Source: an uncultured Campylobacter sp.
GTDB taxonomy: Bacteria > Campylobacterota > Campylobacteria > Campylobacterales > Campylobacteraceae
Reading direction: 5' to 3'
Assembly (NCBI RefSeq): GCF_937980635.1
Contig: NZ_CALJPG010000008.1
Coordinates: forward strand, 66,114 to 130,113
DNA: 64,000 bases
The notes under the pieces are model-generated. The model was not told where the DNA came from and did no database searches. It was given only the letters and a program-made list of their open reading frames with translations. This document shows positions 8,001 to 17,095 of the stretch, piece after piece. Both the position numbers and the translations under genes were made by a program. How positions within the stretch are numbered: the first letter of the stretch is position 1; every line of letters starts with the position of its first letter.

Positions 8001-10540
8001 ATTTTACCTTTTGCGTAAGAGATCGCCTCTTTGATCGCCTCTTCGATTTTTAGCACGTCCTTGCCGCCTGCGGTCGCAAAATCATCGCGTCCGCCGCCGC
8101 CGCCGCCTAAAATTTGCGCTGCGAGCTTAACCCACTCGCCAGCTTTGATCGGCGCATTTTTAACGCCTGCCGCGATTGAAATTTTACCGTCCGAGCCTAC
8201 TTGCATCAGCATTATCGCCGCCTTTTCGTGGCTATTTTTAAACTCATCTATCATAGTTTTTATATCACCGCTTTCGACCGAGGCTACGCAAAGTTTGGTA
8301 TCACCGACATTTAGAAAAGCCAGTGCATGAGAACTGCTTGCATGCTTGATCTGATCTTTTAGCGATCTGATCTCATCTTTTAATTTCTCAATCGCGCGGA
8401 GAGGCTCAATCCCTTTTAGCTCTGTAGAAATTTCAGCAAGCTTAGCGCGATTTTGAAGCGCTAAATTTAAAGCAGTGCGCGAACAAACTGCCTCGATACG
8501 CCTAACGCCCGCACTTACGCCACTTTCTTTGACTATAAAAAACGGTCCTATCTCGCTTAAATTACGCACGTGAATTCCGCCGCAAAGCTCCTTACTAATC
8601 TCTCCAAAGCTCACAACGCGCACTTTTGAGCCGTATTTTTCGCCAAAAAGCGCGATTGCACCGCTGTTTTTAGCGTCATCTATATCCATAATCTCAGTTT
8701 TTGCCGCACAGCCCTTGCAAACGGCGTTATTTACAAATTCCTCGATTTTAGCTAGCTCCTCGCCGCTAAGTGCCTTAGGATGCGAGAAGTCAAATCTTAA
8801 GCGGTCCGCTTCGACTAAGCTTCCTGCTTGAGCAATATGAGCCCCTAGCACCGCACGAAGTGCCGCGTGCAAAAGGTGCGTCGCGCTGTGATGACGTGCA
8901 ATCTGCTCACGCTCCTCAGAAACCTTGAGCCCGACGATATCGCCGATTTTCAGGTTACGATTAAGGCGCAAGTGGGATAAATTTAACCCATAAAATTTCT
9001 GCGTATCAAACACATCGGCTATGGACTCCACTTCGCCGCTATCGCCCGTTTGACCGCCGCTTTGTGCATAAAACGGAGTGATATCAAACATCGCCCAGCC
9101 GATATCACCGGCTTTGAGCTCATCCACTTCCGCAAAATCCTCATTAAGTAGCGCTAAAACCTTGCTCGTGCGGCTAAGCTCTTCGTAACCGCTAAATTTA
9201 TTCTCACCAAATTTCTCTAGCAGCGCCTTAAAATCGCCACGGACGTTTTTATCGCCGCTGCCCCTCCATGCGGCCTTAGCTATCTGCCTTTGCTCGCTCA
9301 TAAGCGCGTCAAATTTAGCCTCATCCACGCGCAAATTTTTCTCGCGCAGCATATCGGCGGTCAGATCGAGCGGAAAGCCGTAGGTATCATATAACTTAAA
9401 CGCGACCTCGCCGCTAAAAATTTCTTTAGTGCGCGCAAGCTCCTCGTTAAAAAGCTCGATGCCATTTGCCAAAGTGGCGAAAAACCGCTCCTCTTCGAGC
9501 TTGATCTGCTCCTTTACGGCTTGCTTTTTCTCGTTCAGATAGGCGTAGTGCCCGCCCATCAGCTCGCATACTTTATCCACAAGGCGATACATAAACGGCT
9601 CTTTTATACCGAGCAGATAGCCGTGGCGAACGGCACGACGCAGAATTCTACGCAAAACATACCCCCTGCCCTCGCGATTAAAATTTGTTCCCTGCGCTAG
9701 CAAAAACGTAACCGAGCGGATATGATCGGCGATGACGCGGTAGCTCGCGCCGCTTTCATAAACGTAAGGCTTGCCGCAAAGCTTCGCGACCTCATCAATT
9801 AGCGGCATAAAAAGCGAGCTGTCATAGTTGCTAAATTTGCCCTCCTTAATCGCCGTGACGCGCTCAAGCCCCATGCCCGTGTCGATGCTAGGCTTTGGAA
9901 GCGGGCTAAGCTTGCCGTCTTTGCTGCGCTCGTACTGCATGAAAACTAAATTCCAAATCTCTAAAAAGCGGTCGCCGTCGCCGCCCATATAATCCTCGGG
10001 CGAGTGAAAATGCTCCTCACCCTGATCGTAAAAAATTTCGCTGCACGGTCCGCACGGCCCGGTATCGCCCATCGCCCAAAAGTTATCGTGATCGCCGAAG
10101 CGATATATGCGCTCCTGCGCTATGTGCTGCGCCCAGAACTCGTAAGCTTCGTCGTCCTTCTCGTGCACGGTAACGTAGAGTTTTTCTTTGGGAAGCTTTA
10201 AAATTTCGGTCACGAACTCCCACGCATAGGCGATCGCCTGCTCTTTGAAATACTCGCCGAAGCTGAAATTTCCAAGCATCTCAAAAAACGTATGATGGCG
10301 CGCGGTGTAGCCGACGTTGTCTAGGTCGTTATGCTTGCCGCCGGCGCGGATGCAGGTCTGACAGCTCGTGCGGATAGGCGGCGTCGGACGCGGAACGGCT
10401 CCTGTAAATATGCTTTTAAAGGGCACCATCCCCGCGTTTGTAAACAGCAAGCTATCATCATCTGGCACCAACGGCGCACTAGGAATGATCTGATGCCCCT
10501 TGCTTGCAAAGAAATTTAAATATTCGCTTCTAATATCCAT
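7997..10540 (-). CDS. alaS: alanine-tRNA ligase
   Basis: Charges tRNA-Ala and clears mischarged Ser/Gly-tRNA. The 847 residues fit full-length AlaRS: an N-terminal class II catalytic domain with FTNAGMVPFK and RHHTFFEMLGNFSFG; the tRNA-recognition region; an editing domain with the zinc-binding HHSATHLLHAAL and the CGGIHV motif; and a C-terminal C-Ala domain ending with a glycine-rich GGGGGGRDDFATAGG stretch. A single gene start at ATG 10540 lies after an AGGA site. Genes downstream on the same strand overlap, so it heads an operon with the membrane protein, maf and pbpA. Confidence 0.98.
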   Translation of the reverse strand: MDIRSEYLNFFASKGHQIIPSAPLVPDDDSLLFTNAGMVPFKSIFTGAVPRPTPPIRTSCQTCIRAGGKHNDLDNVGYTARHHTFFEMLGNFSFGEYFKEQAIAYAWEFVTEILKLPKEKLYVTVHEKDDEAYEFWAQHIAQERIYRFGDHDNFWAMGDTGPCGPCSEIFYDQGEEHFHSPEDYMGGDGDRFLEIWNLVFMQYERSKDGKLSPLPKPSIDTGMGLERVTAIKEGKFSNYDSSLFMPLIDEVAKLCGKPYVYESGASYRVIADHIRSVTFLLAQGTNFNREGRGYVLRRILRRAVRHGYLLGIKEPFMYRLVDKVCELMGGHYAYLNEKKQAVKEQIKLEEERFFATLANGIELFNEELARTKEIFSGEVAFKLYDTYGFPLDLTADMLREKNLRVDEAKFDALMSEQRQIAKAAWRGSGDKNVRGDFKALLEKFGENKFSGYEELSRTSKVLALLNEDFAEVDELKAGDIGWAMFDITPFYAQSGGQTGDSGEVESIADVFDTQKFYGLNLSHLRLNRNLKIGDIVGLKVSEEREQIARHHSATHLLHAALRAVLGAHIAQAGSLVEADRLRFDFSHPKALSGEELAKIEEFVNNAVCKGCAAKTEIMDIDDAKNSGAIALFGEKYGSKVRVVSFGEISKELCGGIHVRNLSEIGPFFIVKESGVSAGVRRIEAVCSRTALNLALQNRAKLAEISTELKGIEPLRAIEKLKDEIRSLKDQIKHASSSHALAFLNVGDTKLCVASVESGDIKTMIDEFKNSHEKAAIMLMQVGSDGKISIAAGVKNAPIKAGEWVKLAAQILGGGGGGRDDFATAGGKDVLKIEEAIKEAISYAKGKI

Positions 10541-10625
10541 GATTTGTCCTATTTCAAGTTAAATTTTAAAGGCGCATTTTAGCTAAATTAGATTTTAAAA
10601 ATTATAAATTTTAACCATTCTTAGT

Positions 10626-10631
10626 TATAAT
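10626..10631 (+). promoter_or_regulatory. -10 element of the oxidoreductase-hemH operon
   Basis: TATAAT, preceded by TTAGT, lies 31 bases upstream of the ATG at 10662 in the AT-rich gap between the divergent alaS and oxidoreductase genes. Campylobacter sigma-70 promoters often lack a clear -35 element, and none is clear here. Confidence 0.5.
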
Positions 10632-10661
10632 GGCGCAAAAGATTAAATTTAGGGCATGGCG

Positions 10662-11534
10662 ATGAAAAAAAAGATAGCGATCATAGGCATGGGCGAGCTT
10701 GGTCAAAAGCACTTCAGCGAGCTAAGAAGGAGCGATTATTTCGAGCTTGTAGCGCTTTATCATAAGGGCAGCAGTGAAAATTTCGGCCCGCGCTATCCGA
10801 TCTTTGATAATCTAACCGATCTTTTTAACGTCGCTAAGCCCGATGCCGTAGTCATCACGGCTCCCCCGCCATCGCATAAAGAGCTGATTTTAAAATGCCT
10901 GCCGTTTACCAAAAATATCTTTGTAGAATCTCCGCTCGCACAAAGCCTAGCCGAAGCTAGAGAGATAAACTACGCAGTCACCACTAACGGTACGCGCCTA
11001 GCCGTAGGCTACTCCGACCGCTACAATCCTGTCATCGTATCCTTGCTACGCGAGCTAGCCAAGGGGGATAAAATTTTTTCGATGAGCTTTGTAAGCGGTT
11101 TTGCAAACGACGATAGAGCGGATATCGTCGCCAATGCCCTTTTTAGAGATATCGATCTTGTGCGACTGCTTTCTCACAGCGAGATCGCCTGCATAGAACT
11201 TAGCAAAAATATCTCTAAAGAGCGCACTCTAGCCGCATGCGCTACGCTTCACACAAAAAGCGGCTGCTATTGCACGCTAATGCAGTCCAATCTCTATCCT
11301 ATCAGACGCCACGGTATCGAAATTTGCACCGACAGCGGCGTATATTTCGGCGATCTAATCTCAATAACTCTTTTTAAAATTACGCCTGACGGGCGCGTGA
11401 ATCTGCGCGTCGATCGCGATGACTTTTCGCTACGGCGTGAACACGAAGCGTTTTGCGAGATGTGCGACAGCAGTACTAATGCAGGTCTTGCAAGCGTAGA
11501 GGATGCGATAAAAATCAGAGAAATCATCTCATGA
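10662..11534 (+). CDS. Gfo/Idh/MocA-type NAD(P)-dependent oxidoreductase
   Basis: An N-terminal Rossmann fold is clear: KKIAIIGMGELGQKH, then DAVVITAPPPSHKELI and the FVESPLAQSLAEA segment, which stands where EKP occurs in most family members. The C-terminal half has the dehydrogenase beta-sheet fold, including a NDDRADIVANALFRDIDLVRLL helix. About 290 residues is short but acceptable for the family. The substrate cannot be told from sequence. I chose the second ATG (10662), since the AGGG site is only one base from the first ATG (10656). The stop overlaps the hemH ATG by four bases, as in a two-gene operon. Confidence 0.8.
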   Translation: MKKKIAIIGMGELGQKHFSELRRSDYFELVALYHKGSSENFGPRYPIFDNLTDLFNVAKPDAVVITAPPPSHKELILKCLPFTKNIFVESPLAQSLAEAREINYAVTTNGTRLAVGYSDRYNPVIVSLLRELAKGDKIFSMSFVSGFANDDRADIVANALFRDIDLVRLLSHSEIACIELSKNISKERTLAACATLHTKSGCYCTLMQSNLYPIRRHGIEICTDSGVYFGDLISITLFKITPDGRVNLRVDRDDFSLRREHEAFCEMCDSSTNAGLASVEDAIKIREIIS

Positions 11535-12628
11535 GAAAAGCTTTAATTTTGCTCAACATGGGCGGTCCGAACAATCTGAGCGAGGTTGAGCTTTTTTTAA
11601 AAAATATGTTTAACGACCCCTTTATTTTGGGCGTTAAGAGCGATTTTTGGCGCAGCGTTTTAGCCGCACTCATCGTAAGAAGTAGAGCGGCGGCGGCGCG
11701 TAGCAACTACGAAAAACTGGGCAGACGCTCGCCGATATGCTCCATCACCGCCGCTCTTTGCGAGCGTGTAAATGAACTAGCGCGAGCAAAATTCGGCGCG
11801 GAGTTAAAATTTGAAAATGCGGCGAGTGTAAGCGCTGCAAATGAGCCGTCGCAAGACGTTTCATCGCAGAGCAAGCCGTCGCAAGACGTCCCGACGCATG
11901 GCGAGCTGCCGCAAAACGAGATGCCGCAGGATGAAAAACCGATAGACGAGCTAATTTGCGATTATGCGATGAATTACACGCCGCCATTTGCGGAGGATGT
12001 GTTTAAAAAATATGCGGATTTTGACGAGATAATTTTGATGCCTTTGTATCCGCACTTCTCGAAAACTACGGTGCAATCGAGCCTGTGCTCTGCCGAAGCG
12101 GCGCTTAAACGGCTCGGTATAAAAAATTATAAAACCATTGACATCTTCTACGACAGCGCCGCTTACAACGAAATTTTACTAAATTTAATCGCAAGCTGCG
12201 TCGCAAAATTTAGCGCGGATGAAATTTCGCAAATTTCACTCATATTTTCCGCCCATTCGCTGCCGCTAAAAATTATCGCCGCGGGCGATCCTTACGAGGC
12301 GCAGGTAGAAGCGCACGTAAAAATTTTAAAAGATCTGCTGGCTGCGCGCGGGATTAAATTTAAAGAGATAATTTTGGCATATCAATCCCGCCTAGGTCCC
12401 GTGAAGTGGCTACAGCCCAATATCGCAGACGTTTTGCGGAATTTAAAAAGCAAAAAAGCGCTCATATTTCCGATCGCATTTTGCGTGGATAATTCAGAAA
12501 CGAATTTCGAATTAGATATTTTTTATAGACAGCTTGCGCGCGAGCTGAATTACGAATACTACGAAGTGTGCAAATGCCCGAACTCTCGCGAGGATTTTGC
12601 GAAATTTATACTCGCGCAGGCACTGTAA
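11531..12628 (+). CDS. hemH: ferrochelatase with an internal repeat insert
   Basis: Inserts Fe2+ into protoporphyrin IX in the last step of heme synthesis. Family motifs are present: LLNMGGPNNLSEVELFLKNMF at the start, FSAHSLPLK (catalytic His about 242), YQSRLGPVKWLQP and SETNFELD (Glu about 323). The 365 residues exceed the usual 310-320 because about 45 hydrophilic residues (about 96-141, rich in Pro, Gln, Asp, Glu and Ser, with PSQDV twice) sit before DYAMNYTPPF. The insert does not remove any catalytic residue, so the enzyme should work. Coupled to the upstream oxidoreductase by an ATGA overlap. Confidence 0.95.
   Translation: MRKALILLNMGGPNNLSEVELFLKNMFNDPFILGVKSDFWRSVLAALIVRSRAAAARSNYEKLGRRSPICSITAALCERVNELARAKFGAELKFENAASVSAANEPSQDVSSQSKPSQDVPTHGELPQNEMPQDEKPIDELICDYAMNYTPPFAEDVFKKYADFDEIILMPLYPHFSKTTVQSSLCSAEAALKRLGIKNYKTIDIFYDSAAYNEILLNLIASCVAKFSADEISQISLIFSAHSLPLKIIAAGDPYEAQVEAHVKILKDLLAARGIKFKEIILAYQSRLGPVKWLQPNIADVLRNLKSKKALIFPIAFCVDNSETNFELDIFYRQLARELNYEYYEVCKCPNSREDFAKFILAQAL
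11845..11889 (+). repeat. 15-bp direct repeat inside the hemH insert
   Basis: GCCGTCGCAAGACGT occurs at 11845-11859 and 11875-11889, exactly 30 bases apart, with weaker copies (GCTGCCGCAAAACGA, GATGCCGCAGGATGA) downstream. The period is a multiple of three, so the frame is kept. Confidence 0.8.
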
Positions 12629-12634
12629 ATTTAG

Positions 12635-12650
12635 AGATTAAATTTAATCT
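12635..12650. terminator. palindrome between convergent hemH and membrane-protein genes
   Basis: AGATTAAATTTAATCT is a perfect 16-base palindrome lying between the convergent stops of hemH and the next gene, followed on the plus strand by a TTTT run. It has no GC core and no loop, so as a terminator it would be weak. Confidence 0.35.
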
Positions 12651-13207
12651 TTTAGTTTGGATTTTTTATATTCTATATGAAGCTTGAAAGTAAATATAAA
12701 AGCTATTAGAACTAAAATTATACCAGCTATAACGCTAGTTTTTCTTCCTTTGTAGAGATAGCTCATGTTTGTCGTATCTTTAAATAAAACCAAACCATCA
12801 TCGCAGCGGCTCAGCTTATTCAATACAAAATCAGACATATTTATGATTATACATCGATTAAATACATATTCTTTAAAAAATATATCACAAATATATGTTC
12901 CTTCTGAAATTTTTACATCTACAAAGCGTCTAGTGATGATTTTATTATTATTTTGGATTGACACTACACAATTGGCTTTCGTACGATAATGTCCTTTGTG
13001 CCTTTTAAGTTCTTTTATAGTACCGGAAAATACGAATGGATCTCTTATGCTTTGAGTACTTGGTACGATAGAGTAGGAGTACAAGAGAAGTATCGGTGCG
13101 ATAAATGAAACGCAAACAACGATTAGCGTTATAAAAGTATGCTTCCGATCAAAGCCGAATTTAATCAAATCATACCAATAATCTACGTAGTAAAGCGGGT
13201 TTTTCAT
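12644..13207 (-). CDS. AT-rich two-helix membrane protein, unknown function
   Basis: 187 residues: a cytoplasmic start, a membrane helix at about 25-45, an extracytoplasmic domain of about 115 residues with several Cys and many basic residues, a second helix at about 158-175, and a lysine-rich tail. Codon use is AT-rich compared with hemH and the dehydrogenase on either side, pointing to acquisition. The ATG overlaps the stop of a decayed small frame upstream (ATGA), so the two were once translated together. No family recognised; an immunity or sensor role is only a guess. Confidence 0.65.
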   Translation of the reverse strand: MKNPLYYVDYWYDLIKFGFDRKHTFITLIVVCVSFIAPILLLYSYSIVPSTQSIRDPFVFSGTIKELKRHKGHYRTKANCVVSIQNNNKIITRRFVDVKISEGTYICDIFFKEYVFNRCIIINMSDFVLNKLSRCDDGLVLFKDTTNMSYLYKGRKTSVIAGIILVLIAFIFTFKLHIEYKKSKLKD

Positions 13208-13306
13208 TGTATTCCTTTAGTAGCTTTTGGCAAATCAGAATATTCTTGTAGCGATTTAAAACCACCTGTAATAAGTACACCTTTTATCAACACTTCCTCT
13301 ACTCAT
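13204..13306 (-). pseudogene. small frameshifted reading frame
   Basis: A strong AAGGAG site lies six bases before ATG 13306. The frame reads MSRGSVDK and then meets an AAAA run (13286-13283). In the frame as given it stops after 16 residues, but skipping one A continues as GVLITGGFKSLQEYSDLPKA to a TGA that overlaps the next gene's ATG. The joined product would be about 33 residues. The good ribosome-binding site and coupled stop suggest a real gene that is frameshifted, or one expressed by slippage. Confidence 0.4.
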
Positions 13307-13435
13307 CTATATCTCCTTTATTAAAATTAAGGCATTGGAATTTTGAGCATCAGAATTTTCCTGCAAGCCTTGCTCTAAATTCTGACGCCGCCCATCTAAA
13401 AGCCTCTTTAACTTTTCAAGCCTTGCTTCATTCAT
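13307..13435 (-). CDS. possible 42-residue protein upstream of the frameshifted gene
   Basis: ATG 13435 opens a frame reading MNEARLEKLKRLLDGRRQNL and so on, ending IKEI, with a TAG directly touching the next ATG at 13306. A GGGGA sequence lies six bases upstream of the start. The first half is basic and helical, the second Asn/Gln-rich. Head-to-tail packing with the next two frames supports a small operon, but the frame is short and no family is known. Confidence 0.3.
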   Translation of the reverse strand: MNEARLEKLKRLLDGRRQNLEQGLQENSDAQNSNALILIKEI

Positions 13436-13491
13436 CCTTATCCCCGCTAAGCTACTGATTTAGAAGTCTAAATTTAAACCTCGGCTAAATT

Positions 13492-14748
13492 TCAGAGCTT
13501 TCCTTGTGCGTCTTTATAGACGTTTTTCACGTCGTAAACCAGCGAACCCGCGTAATCAAGCTCGAAAAATTGCTTATGCGCCACGGCGATTACGACGCAG
13601 TCAAATTTGCGCAAATCGGGCTTTTGCAGCAGATCGATGTCGTAGTACCTCTTAGCGTCGGTGGCGCTCGCCCAAGGATCATAGACGCTTACTTCGCAGC
13701 CGAAATTTTTAAGCTCGTTTATCATATCCACGACGCGCGTATTGCGGGTGTCGGGGCAGTTTTCTTTAAACGTCAGTCCCAAGATCAAGACCTTCGCGCC
13801 TTTTACCTTTTCGTCGTATTTTATCATCATCTTGACGACCTCCGTAGCGACGTAGCTTCCCATATTGTCGTTGATACGGCGGCTTGAGAGGATGATTTCA
13901 GGATGATAGCCCACCTCGGTCGCCTTCTGCGCCAGATAATACGGATCGATGCCGATGCAGTGTCCGCCCACAAGCCCCGGACGGAAGCTTAAGAAATTCC
14001 ACTTCGTAGCCGCTGCGTCGATGACGTCGTTGGTGTTGATACCGAGTTTACCAAACAGGATCGCAAGCTCGTTAATAAAACCGATATTGATGTCGCGCTG
14101 GGTGTTTTCGATCACCTTTGCGGCCTCGGCGACCTTTATGCTGCTGGCGCGAAAGGTGCCGTTTTGAAGTATGCTAAGATATACGCTATCTACGACGTCC
14201 AAAGCCTCCGCGGTACTTGCCGAGACGATCTTTTTGATCTTAGTGACGGTGTGAATTTTATCGCCAGGATTTATCCGCTCGGGCGAATATCCGCAGAAAA
14301 AATCGCGGTTAAATTTAAGCCCGCTCGTGCGCTGCAGCACCGGTACGCAGTCCTCCTCCGTAGCGCCCGGATAGACGGTGCTTTCATACACGACGATGTC
14401 GCCCTTTTTAAGCACGGCTCCGACGCTTTCGCTGGCCTTGATTAGCGGCGTAAGATCGGGGCGATTTAGCCTATCTACGGGCGTCGGCACGCACACGATA
14501 TAAAAATTGCTCTGCCTCATATCATCTAGATTTGCGCTAAATTTTAGCCCGTTTTGAATCGCCGCAGCAAGCTCCTCGTCGCTAAGCTCCAGCGTGCGAT
14601 CATGCCCGCCGCGCAGCTCGTCTATGCGGTCCCTAGCTACGTCAAAGCCCACCACTTCGTGCTTCGCCGCAAACGCCGCCGCCAAAGGAAGCCCCACGTA
14701 GCCAAGTCCGATTATCGCTATTTTCATTTTTCCCTCATTTGCTTTCAT
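13492..14748 (-). CDS. nucleotide-sugar dehydrogenase, UDP-N-acetylhexosamine 6-dehydrogenase type
   Basis: Oxidises C6 of a UDP-sugar twice to give a uronic acid for surface polysaccharide, using NAD. Visible are the N-terminal Rossmann motif (MKIAIIGLGYVGLPLA), YESTVYPGATEE, GYSPERINPGD, the catalytic region GLVGGHCIGIDPYYLA with its Cys, and the C-terminal domain with LGLTFKENCPDTRNTR. The last features fit the WbpA/TviB/WecC group more than UDP-glucose dehydrogenase. Two ATGs have ribosome-binding sites: 14748 (AGAGGA) and 14727 (GAGGG, where most homologues begin). It stands alone, without other polysaccharide genes beside it. Confidence 0.9.
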   Translation of the reverse strand: MKANEGKMKIAIIGLGYVGLPLAAAFAAKHEVVGFDVARDRIDELRGGHDRTLELSDEELAAAIQNGLKFSANLDDMRQSNFYIVCVPTPVDRLNRPDLTPLIKASESVGAVLKKGDIVVYESTVYPGATEEDCVPVLQRTSGLKFNRDFFCGYSPERINPGDKIHTVTKIKKIVSASTAEALDVVDSVYLSILQNGTFRASSIKVAEAAKVIENTQRDINIGFINELAILFGKLGINTNDVIDAAATKWNFLSFRPGLVGGHCIGIDPYYLAQKATEVGYHPEIILSSRRINDNMGSYVATEVVKMMIKYDEKVKGAKVLILGLTFKENCPDTRNTRVVDMINELKNFGCEVSVYDPWASATDAKRYYDIDLLQKPDLRKFDCVVIAVAHKQFFELDYAGSLVYDVKNVYKDAQGKL

Positions 14749-15212
14749 ATTTTCCTCTTTTCTTTACGTTAAATTTCATCGTTAAATTCCGCTCTCAAAC
14801 TCGCTAAATTTCATGCTCGCATTGCGCGTCTTAAAACTTAACGCTGCAAGCTCGCTCGCCATTTTGCTTGCGTTACTTGCGCGGCGGCAAATTTAAAATT
14901 TTGTCGTGATACAGAATTTTACGCCGCGGCAAAATTTCGTATTGTGATAAAAATTCGCTGCCTTAGCGCAGTAAGCGGCGCCATGCAAAATTTCAAGCCG
15001 TGATAAAATTTTACTACCGCGCCAAAATCCCGCGTTACGATAAAATTCCATCACCGTACCGTTAAAATTTTGCGCCGATAAATTCTATGCCGCCAAAATT
15101 CCGCGCCGTAAAATTTAAACGCCGTAAAATTTCAAAAAGCCGCGCCTAATTCCACGAATTTTCGTCGCCGCAAGCCGCAAAATTTCAAAAAACCTCGCGA
15201 AATTTAGCAAAT
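14749..15212. other. gene-free stretch packed with RAATTY hexamers and degenerate repeats
   Basis: No protein frame of note is seen. By eye about 20 RAATTY hexamers (AAATTT, AAATTC, GAATTT) occur in 464 bases, where about one per kilobase is expected by chance. Many sit in a loose repeat of the form GYYGTGATAAAATTYY, for example near 14907, 14945, 15000 and 15038. Confidence 0.6.
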
Positions 15213-17033
15213 TTAATCTTTAATTTCAACTGCCTCATCCTTGATTTCGACCTTTTGCGTGGCGTTTGCGTCGGCTGCGGGCTTTAGATAGCCCTCCTCA
15301 ATCAAAATTCCTACCGCCCGCTTAAAGATCGGCAGCGCATTTTGAGCGGCGTAGTAGCTGCCCCTTTTAGGCTCGCGCACCAAAACGCCGATCGTGTAGC
15401 TGGTGTCCGCGTCGTTGGCAAAGCCGAAAAACGAGCTGTTATAGGCGCTCGAATAGCCGCCTCCCTTGGCGATGCGCGCAGTGCCCGTCTTGCCACCGAT
15501 TTGCAGCCCCGCCACTCGCCCCTTACGCCCCGTGCCACTCTCAACCGTTTTGATTAAAATTCCTTTTATTACATCAGCGGTAGGTTTAGAGATGACCTGG
15601 CGGGTTTCACTTTCGTTGACGATGTAAGTTTTGCCGTTATTTTCGAGATTTTCGACTAGGCGCGGGCTAATCATGACGCCGCCGTTGTTAAAGACGGTAT
15701 AGGCATTGAGCATCTGAAGGAAGGTCATCTGCGCACCGTAGCCGTAGCTGATCGTGGCTTTGTAAATTTTATTATTCAGGCTTTTGATGCTTGGGATATT
15801 TCCACTTTGCTCATACGGCAGATCAATGCCCGTTTTTTGCGACATACCAAAGTTCATAAGCCCGTCATAAATAGCCTGCCCCTCCAGTCGCTCTGAAATT
15901 TTAATCATTCCTATGTTTGAGCTGTGGATAATGATCTCCTCGCCGCTCATCTGCTTAGCCGGGTGCGTGTCGCGGATCGTGCGAGTACCAAGCTTATAGC
16001 TGCCGTTATAGGTGTTGATGATCTCGCCCGGTTTGACGGCTTTGGCATCATAGGCGATTGCGAAAATTATCGGCTTCATAATCGAGCCCACTTCGTAGGC
16101 GTATTCGCTCGCGGTAAAATTTAAATTCTTAAGATCGTTTTTTGTTATATTTGAGGGATCATAGCGGGCATTGGTCGCGAGGGATAAAATTTTGCCCGTT
16201 TTGGAGTTCATAATGCCTACCACGATTTCTCGCGCATCGTAATTATCAGAGCCCTCATCGCTTAGGTGCTCTATCTTTCTTTGCAGCGTTAGTGGCACGC
16301 TTAAACGGACGTTATAGCCGTCGATCCTGCCCGTTTTTTTGCTACTGCGCTCTAGAATGATATTGCCGCCGATATCGCGCGGACCCACGATAAACTCATC
16401 TCTAACCGGCGCTAGATAATACTCATAGTACTTCTCGATCCCCTTAATTCCGCTAACCTTGGTGATACCATCAACCTCTTTTTTATTGATATAGCCGATT
16501 AACGGAGTGAGCGAATCGCCGACATTGTAACTGCGCTTTTCGCCGCTTTCGCTCACGCTCATGCGGATAGGCGGATTTAGCCTGCCGTTTGAGCCCATAA
16601 AGCTAACGAATACCTTTTTTAAATTTAGCTTATACGCAAGCTCTTTTAGATGCACGGCGGTTTTGGCGTCGATTTTATACGACAGCACGGTCGTACCGCT
16701 AGAGCCCTCGATCGCGCTTTTGACACGCTTTTCGCTATCGCCCGTATAGATGCAATAAAGCCGCACGAAAAGATCAAGCTTGTTTTTATCGATGCTGCGT
16801 GCATCGACGCTAACTTTGTAGAGTTTGACGGAATTTGCCGCGACGTAGTTGTCTTTTGCGATTATCGCGCCGCGGATCGCGCTGTTGGTTTCGTTGACGT
16901 CCAGACGCGGTAACTTGCGCTCGGTGCTGCCCCAAAAATATAAAATCGCCAAAAATACAAAAAGCGCCGCCGGCACGAATATAAACATCACGATAATCAT
17001 ACCGACTGAGGAGCTTTTATCTCTTTGCCACAT
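15213..17033 (-). CDS. ftsI: division-specific transpeptidase FtsI (PBP3/class B PBP)
   Basis: Cross-links septal peptidoglycan. One membrane anchor lies at about 11-35. A PBP dimerisation region follows (RGAIIAKDNYVAA), then the transpeptidase domain with active-site SIMK (about 317-320), SSN (about 371-373) and KTGTA (about 515-519). The 606-residue length fits. The C-terminus carries a repeated VEIKD sequence. The ribosome-binding site before ATG 17033 is weak (AAGA). In C. jejuni I recall this gene near flagellar rod genes; here it lies next to aat, on the same strand with a 62-base gap. Confidence 0.93.
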   Translation of the reverse strand: MWQRDKSSSVGMIIVMFIFVPAALFVFLAILYFWGSTERKLPRLDVNETNSAIRGAIIAKDNYVAANSVKLYKVSVDARSIDKNKLDLFVRLYCIYTGDSEKRVKSAIEGSSGTTVLSYKIDAKTAVHLKELAYKLNLKKVFVSFMGSNGRLNPPIRMSVSESGEKRSYNVGDSLTPLIGYINKKEVDGITKVSGIKGIEKYYEYYLAPVRDEFIVGPRDIGGNIILERSSKKTGRIDGYNVRLSVPLTLQRKIEHLSDEGSDNYDAREIVVGIMNSKTGKILSLATNARYDPSNITKNDLKNLNFTASEYAYEVGSIMKPIIFAIAYDAKAVKPGEIINTYNGSYKLGTRTIRDTHPAKQMSGEEIIIHSSNIGMIKISERLEGQAIYDGLMNFGMSQKTGIDLPYEQSGNIPSIKSLNNKIYKATISYGYGAQMTFLQMLNAYTVFNNGGVMISPRLVENLENNGKTYIVNESETRQVISKPTADVIKGILIKTVESGTGRKGRVAGLQIGGKTGTARIAKGGGYSSAYNSSFFGFANDADTSYTIGVLVREPKRGSYYAAQNALPIFKRAVGILIEEGYLKPAADANATQKVEIKDEAVEIKD

Positions 17034-17095
17034 CTTATTTCTTTAAAATTCTAAATTTCGCGCGTTTTTCGTGCTGCCGCATCTCAAGCTTTGAC

